Shown here in pieces: positions 1 to 10,670 of a stretch of DNA of 64,000 nt (positions are counted from its first letter, which is position 1; every line of letters starts with the position of its first letter). Origin of the DNA: Anaeramoeba flamelloides (lineage: Eukaryota; Metamonada; Anaeramoebidae); assembly GCA_027625915.1 (NCBI GenBank), contig JANTQA010000036.1:3281501-3345500 (forward strand). The letters run 5' to 3'. Position numbers and translations under genes: made by a program. Below the pieces are notes generated by a model, which made no database searches, was not told the origin of the DNA, and was given only the letters and a program-made list of their open reading frames with translations.

Positions 1-690
1 ATATTAGTGTTACATGGTTCAAATGTCTCTAAAAAATCTCAAAGTCAAGTAGTAATATTTGTTGATCTCATCAATTTAAAATGATCTATGTATTAGTAAA
101 AAACCAAATAATTTCAGAATAAAATCTGCATTTCACCATAAATTTAGAGGTTGAATTATCAATATTCAGACTACAAAGTCACAAAATATCTTTCTTAAAT
201 TTGTGGCCAAAGGTAGATTAGTAACTAAAAAATTCGTTTTTTAAAAATTAAATAATTAACAAATAAATTTTTTTGACTAATTATTTCTCAAATCATACAA
301 ATATATTGATGCTACAAGTACATTTATCAAAAGCAAACAAAAATAATCAGTCTTTGTGCTTTTATATTGATGATTATTGAGTTAATCTTTGAAATTAAAA
401 AATTCTAAAAATATTTACTTTTGTAAGTTCTAAAACTAAATTATTAAATACCGGAATACTGTATTTTGGGTTTCTATTTTTAGATTTGGAAAAGGAATTA
501 AAGAAAAAATTTTTTCAAAATGAAAATTTTTTAATTGTGATCATTAGTAAAAAATGTAATAATTAATTGTGCAATAAGATTTATAATAGATTTTTTAGTA
601 CTATTTGAGCCATCGTGCACTAATATGATTTGCACCCAATTACAACATACTTTAATGATTGGTAAATCTATGGTGACGCTAATCCCTTAA
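1..690. mobile_element. TIR-B element, copy 1 (cut by the window start)
   Basis: Non-autonomous DNA transposon of about 750 bp. The right end reads inward as TTAAGGGATTAGCGTCACC and then a stretch containing AAAGTATGTTGTAATTGGG. The same internal landmarks, in the same order, recur at 9592-10353, and the family is also seen at 30393-31160 and 42134-42770. The left end lies outside the window. No coding region is visible. The copy ends where the segmental duplication begins. Confidence 0.7.
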
Positions 691-1307
691 AATATTATGT
701 AATCAGATTAATTAATAATTCGAAAAATTCAATTTCACTTAAATGGTGGCACTAAAAATTTCAAAAATTTTACTTGCCCTATTAAAATCGAGAACATAGT
801 ATTTGATATTGTGATGAATTTATCAAAACTCCCCTCACTTTAAAATAGATCATTTTTTTTTATTGAAAATAATTTGAATATTAATTTCCTCTGACTGATG
901 TTAACTTTTCGAATTTTTTTTTAATTAGATAACCAATAGATTTTCGAAACTAAAACAAGTATTAAAAAAATCTCTGCTAGACATTCTTGAGATTTACTTT
1001 TTTTTTCTGTAAAATCAAAAGAATGTATAGAAAAAAAGAAACCCCAACAAAACCACCATTATTTTTTTTTTTTTTAATTCATAAAAATAAAAGAAATTTG
1101 AGTTGATTTTTTTTTTATTTCTGAAATTAAAAAAAAAATAGGTCGATGATGTTTTACATGATTTAATAGAATTAGTTTAAATCAGTATTTTTACTCTGAT
1201 TTTTTGAATTATGGAAAAAATAAGGTTAACCTTTTCTGTTTTTTTTTTTATGTTTATTTATAAAATCAAAGATTTTTTTACAATTATTTTAAATTCTCGA
1301 AAACATT

Positions 1308-1510
1308 TACACTCAGTTCCACTTTTAAGGCACAAACTTTCAAAGAAATTTAAGGCACAAAAAAATCTCAAATTAAGGCCTAAAATTTGGAATTTTTTTT
1401 TTTTACAATTTATTTTACTAGAATCTGAATTTTTGTTCCTTAATTTGAGATTTTTATTGTGCCTTAAATTTCGTTGAAATTTTGTGCTTTAAAAGTGGAA
1501 CTGGCTGTAA
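1308..1510. mobile_element. MITE-A copy 1 (hairpin MITE)
   Basis: Nearly palindromic element of about 200 bp. Both arms carry the strings AAGGCACAAACTTT and CAAATTAAGGC around an A/T-rich loop. The left terminus is slightly damaged (ACTCAGTTCC where other copies have ACAGTCAGTTCC). The other copies start at 3213, 3427, 13256, 15545, 25775 and 27141. At the matching place in segmental copy 2 (about 15345) there is no element. Instead there is an extra direct repeat, and the MITE lies 200 bp further on. Confidence 0.85.
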
Positions 1511-1574
1511 TTTTGTTTTTAATTTTTTGAAAATAATTACAATTTATTTTATTTTCTTTTCATTTCTAAAATTA

Positions 1575-1780
1575 AAATAAACTTAGGTATCTACAACACT
1601 TGGTGGCACTTGAAGACACGACTGTTAATTAATATTATTTTGAATAGAGATTATTTTTAAATAATTTTGTTGAGTGTTGTCAAGTGCTGTAAATTGTCTA
1701 GCTTTTTCAGATTCAAAAGAAAAGAGAAAAAGCTTTTATTTTGTTCAATTCTTCTCAATTCAAGAAAAACTAAATACAGT
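1575..1780. repeat. Modular micro-repeat cluster around a LINE fragment
   Basis: Contains CTACAACACTTGGTGGCAC and, after about 35 bp of LINE-like sequence (1628-1663), GTTGTCAAGTGCTGTAAA and a CTAGCTTTTTCAGATTC module. Related strings recur near 15430-15950, 26530-26760, 41560-41760, 44960-45270 and 58915-59130. The function is unknown and no coding potential is seen. Confidence 0.55.
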
Positions 1781-2650
1781 TCCAACTTGGACTGTTTTCT
1801 AGTTGTTTAATTTTGTATTTATCAAGTTTAATTTCTGATTCTTTTAAGTTGTTTGATTAAGTGTTGATATTTTCTTATTTCTGTTATCTGAATTAAAGAT
1901 TTTAAACTATTAAATAAAAATATCAAAAATTTACTTTTTGAATTCTTTTCAATCTTCTTTTGTATATTGTATTTCTTGTCGTGTCACTTTTTTGATTCAG
2001 TTTTATAAACTAAATTCAAAAAATTGGGGCCCAAATTTCGAGATCTCGTTCTAGAATCATTGGATTTCAATATGATGTTGGGCAGTTGATTAATGATGTA
2101 ATTTAAATAAAATTTTCTACTTCATAATTTACTAACCAAACTTTTGACTAAAAAATTGGAAGAAAATAAAAAAATTTTTCAAACAATCAGATGACAATTT
2201 GATTTTTTTTTGTTTGTTAGTTTCTTCAATCAAATAGTTTCAGATGTCAATTTTTTCTTCACTGATTTACATTTAATATTTTTACATGATGAAAAATTTA
2301 AATTTAATTCTCAATCAAATTACTCTTACAACCGAAAAAAAATTCGATAATATCCAGATGTTGTAAAATTTTGTATGATTTTTTTAGAAAAATTTTTGTA
2401 TAAAAAATGAAATAGATTTTTTTCAACGTATAAAAATTTTTAAAGAAGACACCTTGTTAGTATTTAATCTTCTGATGATTATCCATCAACTTCTAGTTTA
2501 TTGATGATTATTTACAGGGTTCCTCATATAATTAGTTTTCCTGAGTATCATTTGAAAAACTGGGCCCTTATTTTTCGAAAGTGGTTTATATGGGTATAGG
2601 AGAGTATGCATTTATAAATATTAATATTTGTTTTTTTATATTGACCCACA
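1626..2650 (-). mobile_element. Non-LTR (LINE) reverse-transcriptase relict, interrupted
   Basis: Segments 1628-1663, 1781-2011 and 2585-2650 match in order the better-preserved LINE C-terminal region at 47318-47905. The shared landmarks are TTTTGAATAGAGATTATTTTTAAATA, then CCAACTTGGACT, and finally AGGAGAGT with a following A/T-rich block. The reading frame is lost. The interruptions are a micro-repeat block at 1664-1780 and a TIR element at 2012-2580. The corresponding relict in the second segmental copy is at 16005-16310. Confidence 0.7.
2012..2580. mobile_element. TIR element with GGGCCC-containing ends
   Basis: The left end carries TTCAAAAAATTGGGGCCCAA. The reverse complement of the right end carries TTCGAAAAATAAGGGCCCAG. 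The two match over about 25 bp. The element sits inside the LINE relict and is absent at the equivalent point of segmental copy 2 (about 16245), where the flanking LINE-like sequences join directly. No coding region was recognised. Confidence 0.7.
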
Positions 2651-2840
2651 AAAAATGAATTGTTTTTTTTTCATTTTTTGGAAGATTTTGATTAACATAT
2701 TTTGAAATAAATATAATTGATGTTGATTTACCAAGTATTAATATTAAATCTATTTTATATTACCAATTAACAAATAATTCCACTAGTAAAGATGATTTTT
2801 TATGGTCTAAAATGATAAAAAAATTACACACCTCTTCAAA
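2650..2840. repeat. Old relict related to the right half of the 14094-14682 element
   Basis: The order of short matches (poly-T, CATTTTTTGG, a stretch with TTGA..AAATATA, GTATTAATATTAAA, CCA..A.TAAAGATGATTTTTTATG) parallels 14495-14655. The same relict is in segmental copy 2 at about 16310-16495, so it predates the duplication. Boundaries are uncertain. Confidence 0.45.
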
Positions 2841-3212
2841 TTTACTGTATTTAGTGAAATATTAAGATCTTTTTATGAAAACAAATTATTATTTCGATTT
2901 AGAAATAATTGGAATAATTGTAAATAACTACCAACAATTTTGAAACTTCAATACTGAAAAGTTTTAAATTATTAATAATTTAACAGTTTTTTATTTTTTA
3001 TTTATTTGATTATATTTCATTTCTTTTTTTTTCAATATCTTTGTTTTTGACATTTTTTTAGTAATAATTTTGTTACTAATCATTTGATTAAAAGAAATGC
3101 AATCATATGAGTTATAATATTAGCTAACATTATACTATATTTAAAAAACTCTAAATAAATTTTATAGTTCTAGGTAAATAGTATGTACTTTTGTTGAATT
3201 AACTCTATTTAG

Positions 3213-3411
3213 TACAGTCAGTTCCACTTTTAAGACACAAACTTTGAACAAAATTTAAGACACAATAAAAATCTCAAATTAAGGCAAAAAATTCAAATTC
3301 TAGTAAAATAAATTGTGAAAATTAAAATTCCAAAAAATTTCTTTAATTTGAGATTTTTTTGTGCCTTAAATTTCGTTGAAAGTTTGTGCCTTAAAAGTGA
3401 AACTGACTGTA
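3213..3411. mobile_element. MITE-A copy 2
   Basis: Hairpin MITE that begins TACAGTCAGTTCCACTTTTA and ends with the near-exact reverse complement, finishing GACTGTA. The terminal TA fits the TA target duplication of Tc1/mariner-type elements. It has no coding capacity. It is separated from copy 3 by about 15 bases. Confidence 0.9.
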
Positions 3412-3426
3412 ATAAAAAATAAAAAA

Positions 3427-3628
3427 TTACAATCAGTTTTACTTTTAAGGCACAAACTTTCAACGAAATTTAAGGCACAATAAAAATCTCAAATTAAAGA
3501 ACAATATTTTGGATTCTAGTAAAATAAATTGTAAAAAAAAAATATTCAAATTTTGTGCCTTAATTTGAGATTTTTTTGTGCCTTAAATTTCGCTGAAATT
3601 TTGTGCATTAAAAGTGGAACTAACTTTA
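3427..3628. mobile_element. MITE-A copy 3
   Basis: Hairpin MITE adjacent to copy 2, with the same arm sequences (AAGGCACAAACTTTCAACG and its complement) and slightly diverged termini. It has no coding capacity. Confidence 0.88.
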
Positions 3629-4899
3629 ATTTTTTATTATTTATTACTAAATAGAGTTAATTCAACAAAAGTGCCCACTATTTACCTAGAACTATAAAAT
3701 TTATTTAGAGTTTTTTAAATACATTATAATATTAGATCAATATTATACAAAATCACGATAGACCAAAATGAATAAAAAATTCTTCAAAAAATAAAACGAA
3801 GAAAATTTTCAAAATGATTGATAGATAATTTTAGATCAAGAAATTTGTTTTCTTTTAGATTTTTGGACTGTATTCAAAAAAAAAAAGGTAAGGAAAATTT
3901 TTGTTTTGAAAGCAGAAGAAGTGATATCAAAAGAGAGAATCACCATTGTTTATCAGAATATCAGAAATTTATTTAACTTGATTTTAATAAATAGTATAAC
4001 TTTGATATTATTATCAATCAAAATATAACTTATCTTTAATTAATTAAAAAGGATGGATAGATAAGATGCAAAGAAAAGGTACACTCAAATTATTTAAATG
4101 GTTGTAAATGAAAAAGAAAAAAAAATTAGAAAACAAAAAAAAAAAAAAAAAGTAAAAGAAAAAAAAACAAATAGAAGAACATTAAAAAAGATGAAAGGAA
4201 AAAATATCTATCATAATCAATTGGTAAAAATAAATTCTCTTTCGTTCAAAGTGGTGTATTTTTGTTCAATAAATAGAACATGTTCTATGATTGTAATTCA
4301 ATATTCTGCTCATAAATAAATTTTCAATTTTAGGATTTGATCATTTTTTCTCATTTAGTAAATATTTTTCTAATTTCGTTATATTTTATTTTATTTTTTT
4401 TTCTTTTTTTTTTATTTTTAGATATTTCAATTTGATTAAAAAATAATTATTTGAAACTCTAAATTAACTTAAAGAAAAGTGAGGCTTTAGAATTTCTTTT
4501 ACAATCAAATACATTTATTATAAAAAAATCTTATTGTAAACAATTTTTAAATCCTCAATAACTTGAGGATTTCGCACCAGATGCTTCATTGATGTTGAGT
4601 AGCAATTTTTTTTTACCATTTTATTTTTTTCGAATATTTAAATTTTATCCAGAAATTTCTTTGATGAATACTAACTTTAATCTGAAATTGATTATTTCTC
4701 AGTTTTTTTAAACTATCTTATGTTGCTTGATTCTAAAAAAAAAAAAGTTAATTTATCATGTTTATCTATTCACATTTAGATATAATGGAGTTTAATGAAA
4801 ATCCAAATCCGTTGGTGTAATTTAGAACATCCAAAATACCAGAATCAATTCTTTTGGTTAATTTAATATACTTTGATGGGTAAATATGAATGTTCATTG

Positions 4900-5110
4900 T
4901 GGAAGTTGTTGGTTAATTGTTTTTATTTCATTTTTCTTTTTGTTCTTATTTTTTTTTCAACTCTTTTTTATTTTTTGCTCTTTACTTTTTAGTTTTTATT
5001 TTATTTTCAAGTTATTCATACTGTTGTGTTTCACCATCTCTTAGTATTATCAAGTAACCATTTGTTCTTTTTCATTTGTAATTCTTTTTCCAATTAAAGA
5101 GTAAATCCAG
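4900..5110 (-). repeat. R6 relict fragment
   Basis: Read on the minus strand it resembles the better-preserved copies at 8800-9100 (plus) and 62580-62760 (minus). It shares GAATTACAAATGAAAAAG-like and AACTTGAAAATAAAA landmarks. It occurs again at 18170-18375 because it lies in the segmental duplication. The rest of the 3' flank of the RCC1/BTB gene (5111-5475) is A/T-rich with simple repeats and holds nothing recognised. Confidence 0.5.
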
Positions 5111-5475
5111 GCCAAGAAAAAAAATGGTTGAAAAATAAGAATAGTTTATTTTTTTTAAGTTTTATTTTGAAAATATGTAAAATTTGAATTTACAAAAATT
5201 AGAATCAAATTTATAAATTGTGTATTTGATGTTCAGTATATCCATTTCATAAATTAAAATATAAATTTCAGAGATAAAGTTTCAGATCTCAACAAGATTT
5301 TTATTTTTTTTTATATCAAAATATTTATGTTCCTTAATTATAAGTTTGTATTATGAAAAAGATTAAAATGTCATAAAGTCTTTTCAAATATTAATTGTTT
5401 TTTTTTATTATTATCATTATTATTATTATTCTTTTAACAAAATTGAATAAGATATTTAAATATTCATTGTAAAAA

Positions 5476-7545
5476 TTAAAGTTTATTTTTTATTTCATTT
5501 AATTGGCTGAGAATATTTGAATTTTCATTTAGTTGGTAATATTCGATTGAGTCTTCTAATTCTTCAGTAACTAATAGGGGGTCATGGTCAGCTGTTAATT
5601 CGATTTTCTCAGTATAAAAATATTTGATTAGAATTTCGATACTTTCAATTGATTTTCCAGAATAGTCTTTGACTGATTGAGATTCTTCTGTTATATTTTC
5701 AAACATTTCTCTGAATAATCCACTTCTTGTTAACAAAATAATTTTGTGAACCGCAATTTCTTCATATTCATCCTCATCCTCATCCTCGTCCTTATCCTCA
5801 TCCTCATCATCATCATTTTTTATTAAAAGTGTGAAATCTTTGGAATCTTCATCATTAAATAAATCATGTAGATCTTGTTGAAAAGTATTTTTTGGTGGGA
5901 AGGATATATTTAATGAATTGAAAATTTGTTTCAGCAAATCAACATTTGTTATTTCATCAAAATAAACCCATTTTAAAAACAATAGTATTTCTTGTTTTGA
6001 AAATGATTCTTTATTTAACAAATTTTCAATTTTTGATATTTGTAAATTGGTTCTTGATTCAACAATGATTTTGTGAATTGGAACTTGTATATTTTCATTC
6101 AGTGATAATTTTGAATCACAAAATATTTTGGATTCAAATAATTTTTGAAAATCTTGAATAAGGCAACTATTGTAAGAAGGATAAAGATAAATACATTCTG
6201 TTCCACATGTGATCTTGAGTTTTATTGAAGGATTGTTTTGAAAAATTTCGGGTAAATTGAATTTATGAGGTGTTTGTATCCTAATATTTCCATATTGGTC
6301 GGTTGGATGATTATTTGTATCAAATCCCCAACCAAATAATTCGTTTTCATTCGTTAAGGCTAAAGATATCTTTGAGCCTCCAAAATATTCAACAACTTTT
6401 TTGTTTTTGAGTTCTTCAATTTCAGTAAATGTTGATTTGTTTGTAGTAAATCCATTCAATCCATTAATTCCACACCCATAAGTTTTCCCTTCTTTGGTGA
6501 TTAATGTAGAATAATTATCATTGGTTTGAAGATACAAGATATCTTCAGCTTTCCAGTTGGGGACTTTAACAGGTGATTTTTGATTGGCGCTATTTCCAAT
6601 TCCCATGCATCCAGATTGGTTTGCTCCAGCAACATACAAATCATTGTTTTTGGTTGTAAAAAAAAAACTATAACCTTGAACTCCTCCAAATACTCTGGTT
6701 ACATTTTCAAAGATCAAAATTGGAAGGTTTTTTGCTTGGTTTGAAGTTCCATCTCCAAGTCTTCCTTTTGGGTTTTTGTTTGGAAATTTTTTTTATTGGG
6801 TTTATTGGTTTATGGTTTGGGTTTTTTTCAAAAAAAACAAAAAAACAAGAAAAATTCAAAGAAAAAAAAGAGAAAAAAAATTAGAAAAGAAAAAAAAAAG
6901 AGAAAATAGAAAAAAAATGGAAAAAAAAAGTCTGTTCTTTTTTCTGAATTATTTTTGATTTGAAATCTTTTTCAAAAAATCAAATCAGAAAAAATTCAAA
7001 AAGAAATGAAAAAATTAAATGAAAAAGAAATTTATTTTACCTGAGTTGTAGCCATTTCCAAAAAGTTTACCATCTTTACAAACAAAATAATTGGACCACC
7101 CTACCATTGCAAATGTATCAACTTTTCGATTGTTTTCTTTTTTGTTAAAAAAAGGAACTGGTCTTATTTTTTCAAAGGTGCTTGATTGAGGATCAGACAA
7201 AGGAACTTCACAATAAGAACTATTTTGTGAAAGTGAAAAAACCTTTCCTGATTTGGTTAAAATCAAATAAGTTGAATAACCTGATTGGATATCTTTGATC
7301 TCTTCTTTTTCAATTGTAAAAGATTTTGGTTCGGAGTTTGCTGGGTGAAATTCTAAATTATTGATTCCTTTCCAAATCAAACAGTTCTGATTGTTACCAG
7401 AAACGATTTTTCTTACTTTGTTTGCATTTTTGATCTTTGAAAGAGGAGTCCATCGTGGAGATTTGTTTTCATTTTGGTTGAACAATTGTCTTATTGAATT
7501 ATTTCTATTTCCAGAAAAAAAAATTTGTGTTCTGGTTTGGGTCAT
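5476..7545 (-). CDS. RCC1-repeat and BTB-domain protein, copy 1 (two exons)
   Basis: Exon 1 is 7041-7545 and exon 2 is 5476-6764. The 276-base intron has a GTAAAA donor and an AAAAG acceptor and splits a glycine codon. The product is 597 residues. Residues 1 to about 355 are RCC1-type beta-propeller repeats, shown by LGDGTSNQ, CGTECIYLY and repeated G(W/N)G patterns. Residues about 376-465 form a degenerate BTB-like segment (IFCDSKLSLNE..PIHKIIVESR). Residues about 478-575 form a clearer BTB domain (DFTLLIKN, AVHKIILLTRSGLFREMF). That BTB domain is split by an acidic run of D and E at about 485-505. Such proteins are usually adaptors in ubiquitin ligase or small-GTPase pathways; the role here is inferred. 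The start is the first Met that begins the conserved region; the open frame continues upstream without similarity. Copy 2 differs at 29 residues, none of them in the last 140. Confidence 0.9.
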
Positions 7546-7734
7546 TTTTAAATGATTAATTTGGGTTTTGGTTTGAAAGAAAAAACTTTGACAATTTGAT
7601 TGAAAAAAAAAATAAAAAAATGAAATTTGCTTCAAAAGGGAGTATGAACATTTTATTAATTTTGAGGGAAACAATTTATGTGAAATTGAATTCTTCAAAT
7701 CATTTACTTAACCAAACACATTGATATTTTAATA

Positions 7735-8840
7735 AATACTAGAGTTGGATATATCCTAGTATAATATATTTTCATACCAACTTAAAAATAGAATTCAAAA
7801 AAATGAAAACAATTGAGTTTGAAAAAATAAATAAAAATCATTTATTACAAGCTCTGATTTATTAGATTTAATACAACCACTATTTAATATTTTGTTTTAT
7901 TTTTAATTCCTCATCTAAATACTTTGGTTTGTAAAATTTTTGAGTAACAAATTTTACAATCCGATTTATTTAGAATTTCCAAAATGAATTTAAAAATCCT
8001 ATTTTCATTTTATTCCTCTATTCTTGATTGGGTCTCAGAAAATAGGATGTTTATTTAAAATTTCCTCTTCAGAGATATAAATTTATTAGACAGATTTGGC
8101 TTGATTTTATGATTATTTATTTTCCATTAAAATGAGTCTAAATAATTGTAAATAGGATTGAAATTTTATCTTGAATTTTTCAATTATATTGATTTGAATC
8201 TTTTGTAACTGTTTTTTGATTCCATAGAATTCAACCCCTTTATTTTAATTTTTGAAATAGTATATTTTGTTTTGGATTTTAGTTTGATAAAAATATTTAA
8301 AATTGAATTTTCAAAATTCAGTTGTAAAAAAAATGTTATAAAAATAATAATAAATAGTATTGGGTAGAGAAATTCAAGATTATAAATTTTTAGGTTCATT
8401 TGAATCAAGTAGATTAAGAAAAAAAATCTAAGAAAAATAATCTTTTATCAATTTTTATTTTTTCCATTTTTGAATTTAACAAATTTATTTGAAAATGTAA
8501 TCTTTTGTGTTTGAGTCTTCTAAAAGTAAAATAGATTTGTTTTAAAGATAAAACTTTTTGGGTCTATATTTTTTGGTTTATTCTTGGACTAATTTCATTT
8601 ATTCCAAAATACATTTCAAGATCCAAAACTGAATTTAATAAAACCTGTAAATTTTATAAAACCTAGAAATTTAATCAAAAAAAATGTTCCAAAAAATTTG
8701 AAAATGAAAGATTCAACTAGAAATTACTTGGGTTCGCTTTTTAATCACAAATTGAGCAATGAATGATTTTTTTGGTTTCAAAGTTTCAATATCTGATCAT
8801 ACTCAATAAATAATTTTTTTGATTTTTTTCCCTTTTTCCC
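7735..8840 (+). mobile_element. R3 repeat, copy 1
   Basis: Unclassified repeat of more than 1 kb with four copies: here, 12420-14000 (inverted), 38870-40260 (same strand) and 55320-56390 (inverted). Shared landmarks in order are an AGTATAATATATTT block, AATCCTATTTTCATTT, AAAATAGGATGTTTATT, a GGGTCTATTTTTT block with TTCTTGGA, AATTTAATAAAA, and TTTCAAAGTTTCAATATC. The last 300 bases retain coding traces (NLIKKNVPKN and QYL-like peptides shared between copies). No family could be named from these traces. Confidence 0.7.
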
Positions 8841-9390
8841 CTGGCTGAATCTTCTTTATATTGGGAAGAAGAGTTACAGAGGAAAAAGATCAAGTGGTTA
8901 CTTACTAATATTGTGACACTGAAACACGAAAGTATGCGTAACTTGAAAATAAAAACTAAAAAGCAAAGGCTAAAATGACCAAAGGTTGAAAGCAAATAAG
9001 ATCAAAAAAAAAAAGAAATTACAACAATTAAATAACGATCCCCAAGTGAACATTCATGATCAATTATCAAATTATTAAATCAACCAAAAGTATCGTGGCT
9101 GTGATTTTGGGAGTTCTTAATTAAAGATAGCATTGTTTTTTTTTTTTTTTGATTTTTTACCAATTGCTTCTTATAAACCCTTTTTAAATTTCTTTTTTTT
9201 TTTTTTATTTTTTTTCTTTTTGCTTTTTTTCTTTACAATTTTTGGCTTTCACTTTTTAAACATAAAAAAAAATGGGTATGTCTTTCCCTTGAACAATCGT
9301 GAAATCTATGATTTTACGCTTAAATTTTCTTTGAGGAAATTTAAGTAAAAGGACATCTAGAGTGTAATTTACACTTCTTCCATCAATAAA
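8800..9390 (+). mobile_element. R6 repeat, best plus-strand copy
   Basis: Matched in inverted orientation by 62230-62760 over most of its length. Coding traces at 8860-8985 read EEELQRKK.KW..(T/A)N.VTLK and then NLKIKTKKQRL in both copies, which suggests a highly charged, probably helical protein. The 3' part contains the conserved palindromic segment at 9290-9385, with TTACGCTTAAAT, its imperfect complement, and GTGTAATTTACAC. The family is unknown. Confidence 0.65.
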
Positions 9391-9591
9391 AAAATAAAAA
9401 AATAAATAATTTTTTTTCAGTAATGTATTTGATTTTAAAATTATTCAAAATTGTAAAATGTACCTACTTTATAAAAGTTATTTTATTTATTAATTTTAAG
9501 GGTTATATTTGAAATTGAAATTCGATGTATTGGTGTGCTTTTCAGATGAATTGATGACTGAATAATCTCACAAATATTTTATAAGTTAGAT

Positions 9592-10353
9592 TTAGAGGAT
9601 TAATATCAACCAAGGAGAAGCCTACGATCAAAGTATGTTATAATTGGGCCTAACAATATTAGTGATACATATTTCAAATTTCTCTAAAAAATCTCGATTA
9701 GTCAAATATTTATATTTGTTGATATTCATCAATTTAAAATGATACTTGTTTTAGTAAAAAACCCAACAATTTCAGAATAAAATATCTGCATTGTCCAACA
9801 CAAATTTAAAGGTTGAATTATCAATCTAAAGACTCCAAAATTATAAAATATGTTGTCTTAAATTTGTCATGAAATGTAGATTAATAGTTAAAAATATAAT
9901 GTATTTAAAAATGAAAAAAATTAACCAATAGATCTTTTTGACAAATAATTTTTGAAATCTTGGAAATATATTGATGTTGCAATTAGCTTTATAAAAAGGA
10001 AACAAAAATAAATAATTTTTGTGTTTTTATGTTGATGATTTTTGAGTTAATCTTTGAAATGAAAATATTATCAAAAATAGTTACTTTTGGAAGTACTATA
10101 AATGAATTATTAAATACCTGGTGACTATTATTTTGAGTTTCTATTTTCAGATTTTGAAAAGGAATTAATTAAGAAATTTGCAAAATGAAAATTTTTAATT
10201 GTGATTATTTGTAAAAAATGTAAGAATTTATTGTTCAATAAGATTTATAATTGATTTTTTAGAGAAATTATTTGAGTTTTGTCAAAATAATACCATTCGC
10301 CCCCAATTATAACATATTTAGATTCTAGAGAAGTCTATGGCGACCTTAATCCT
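9592..10353. mobile_element. TIR-B element, copy 2
   Basis: The left end reads AACCAAGGAGAAGCCTACGA and then ATCAAAGTATGTTATAATTG. The right end contains the complement-type sequence CTATGGCGACCTTAATCC. Internal order matches 1-690. No open frame of note is present, so this is a non-autonomous element. Confidence 0.75.
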
Positions 10354-10501
10354 ATAAGAATGAAAATGTGAAATATTTTTTAAAATTTGAAAAATATCAA
10401 TCTCTCTAAAAAGTTAAAAGAAGGTTAGTTAAAAAAACAAAACCAATTATAATCAATGACTATTAAGGTTTAAATTACTATATCCTGAGACCTTGTTGAT
10501 A

Positions 10502-10509
<8 letters not shown>

Positions 10510-10544
<35 letters not shown>

Positions 10545-10616
10545 AGGTATGACGATTTTTTTGATTTCATGAAATGCGTTGGCGCACATGCGAGCGACGC
10601 GTAAAACCCGTTTCTT

Positions 10617-10669
<53 letters not shown>
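10510..10669. repeat. Two (TA)n tracts enclosing a G+C-rich 75-base island
   Basis: TA repeats lie at about 10510-10540 and 10619-10668. Between them, 10541-10618 includes GCGTTGGCGCACATGCGAGC, a run with about 70% G+C in a window that is otherwise near 20%. The island has no open frame that extends beyond the tracts. It forms the left end of the element at 10541-12226. Confidence 0.8.

Positions 10670-10670
<1 letters not shown>

Larger units (their letters stand above)
3119..3745. repeat. Inverted repeat bracketing two MITE-A copies
   Basis: The segment 3119-3212 reappears as its reverse complement at about 3645-3742, with landmarks TTATAGTTCTAGGTAAATAG on the left and CTATTTACCTAGAACTATAA on the right. 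Two hairpin MITEs lie between the arms. In segmental copy 2 the left arm is present near 16780-16880, but neither the inverted arm nor the MITEs follow it, so this structure appears specific to copy 1. Confidence 0.8.
690..7590. repeat. Segmental duplication, copy 1
   Basis: This block is repeated at about 14735-20860 in the same orientation. Landmarks at 735, 3841, 4100-4560 and 5476-7545 have partners at 14775, 17107, 17360-17800 and 18740-20815. The offset is close to 13,265 bases in the right half and about 14,040 at the left end; insertions and local rearrangements account for the change. Similarity stops just upstream of the RCC1/BTB start codon, about 40 bases beyond the ATG. The block contains LINE relicts, MITE-A copies, modular micro-repeats and one RCC1/BTB gene. 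Confidence 0.9.

Noticed and set aside
6501-6689. Short minus-strand frame inside the RCC1/BTB gene, also at 19765-19953
   Set aside because: An alternative frame of a confident exon, kept open in both copies only because they are duplicates.
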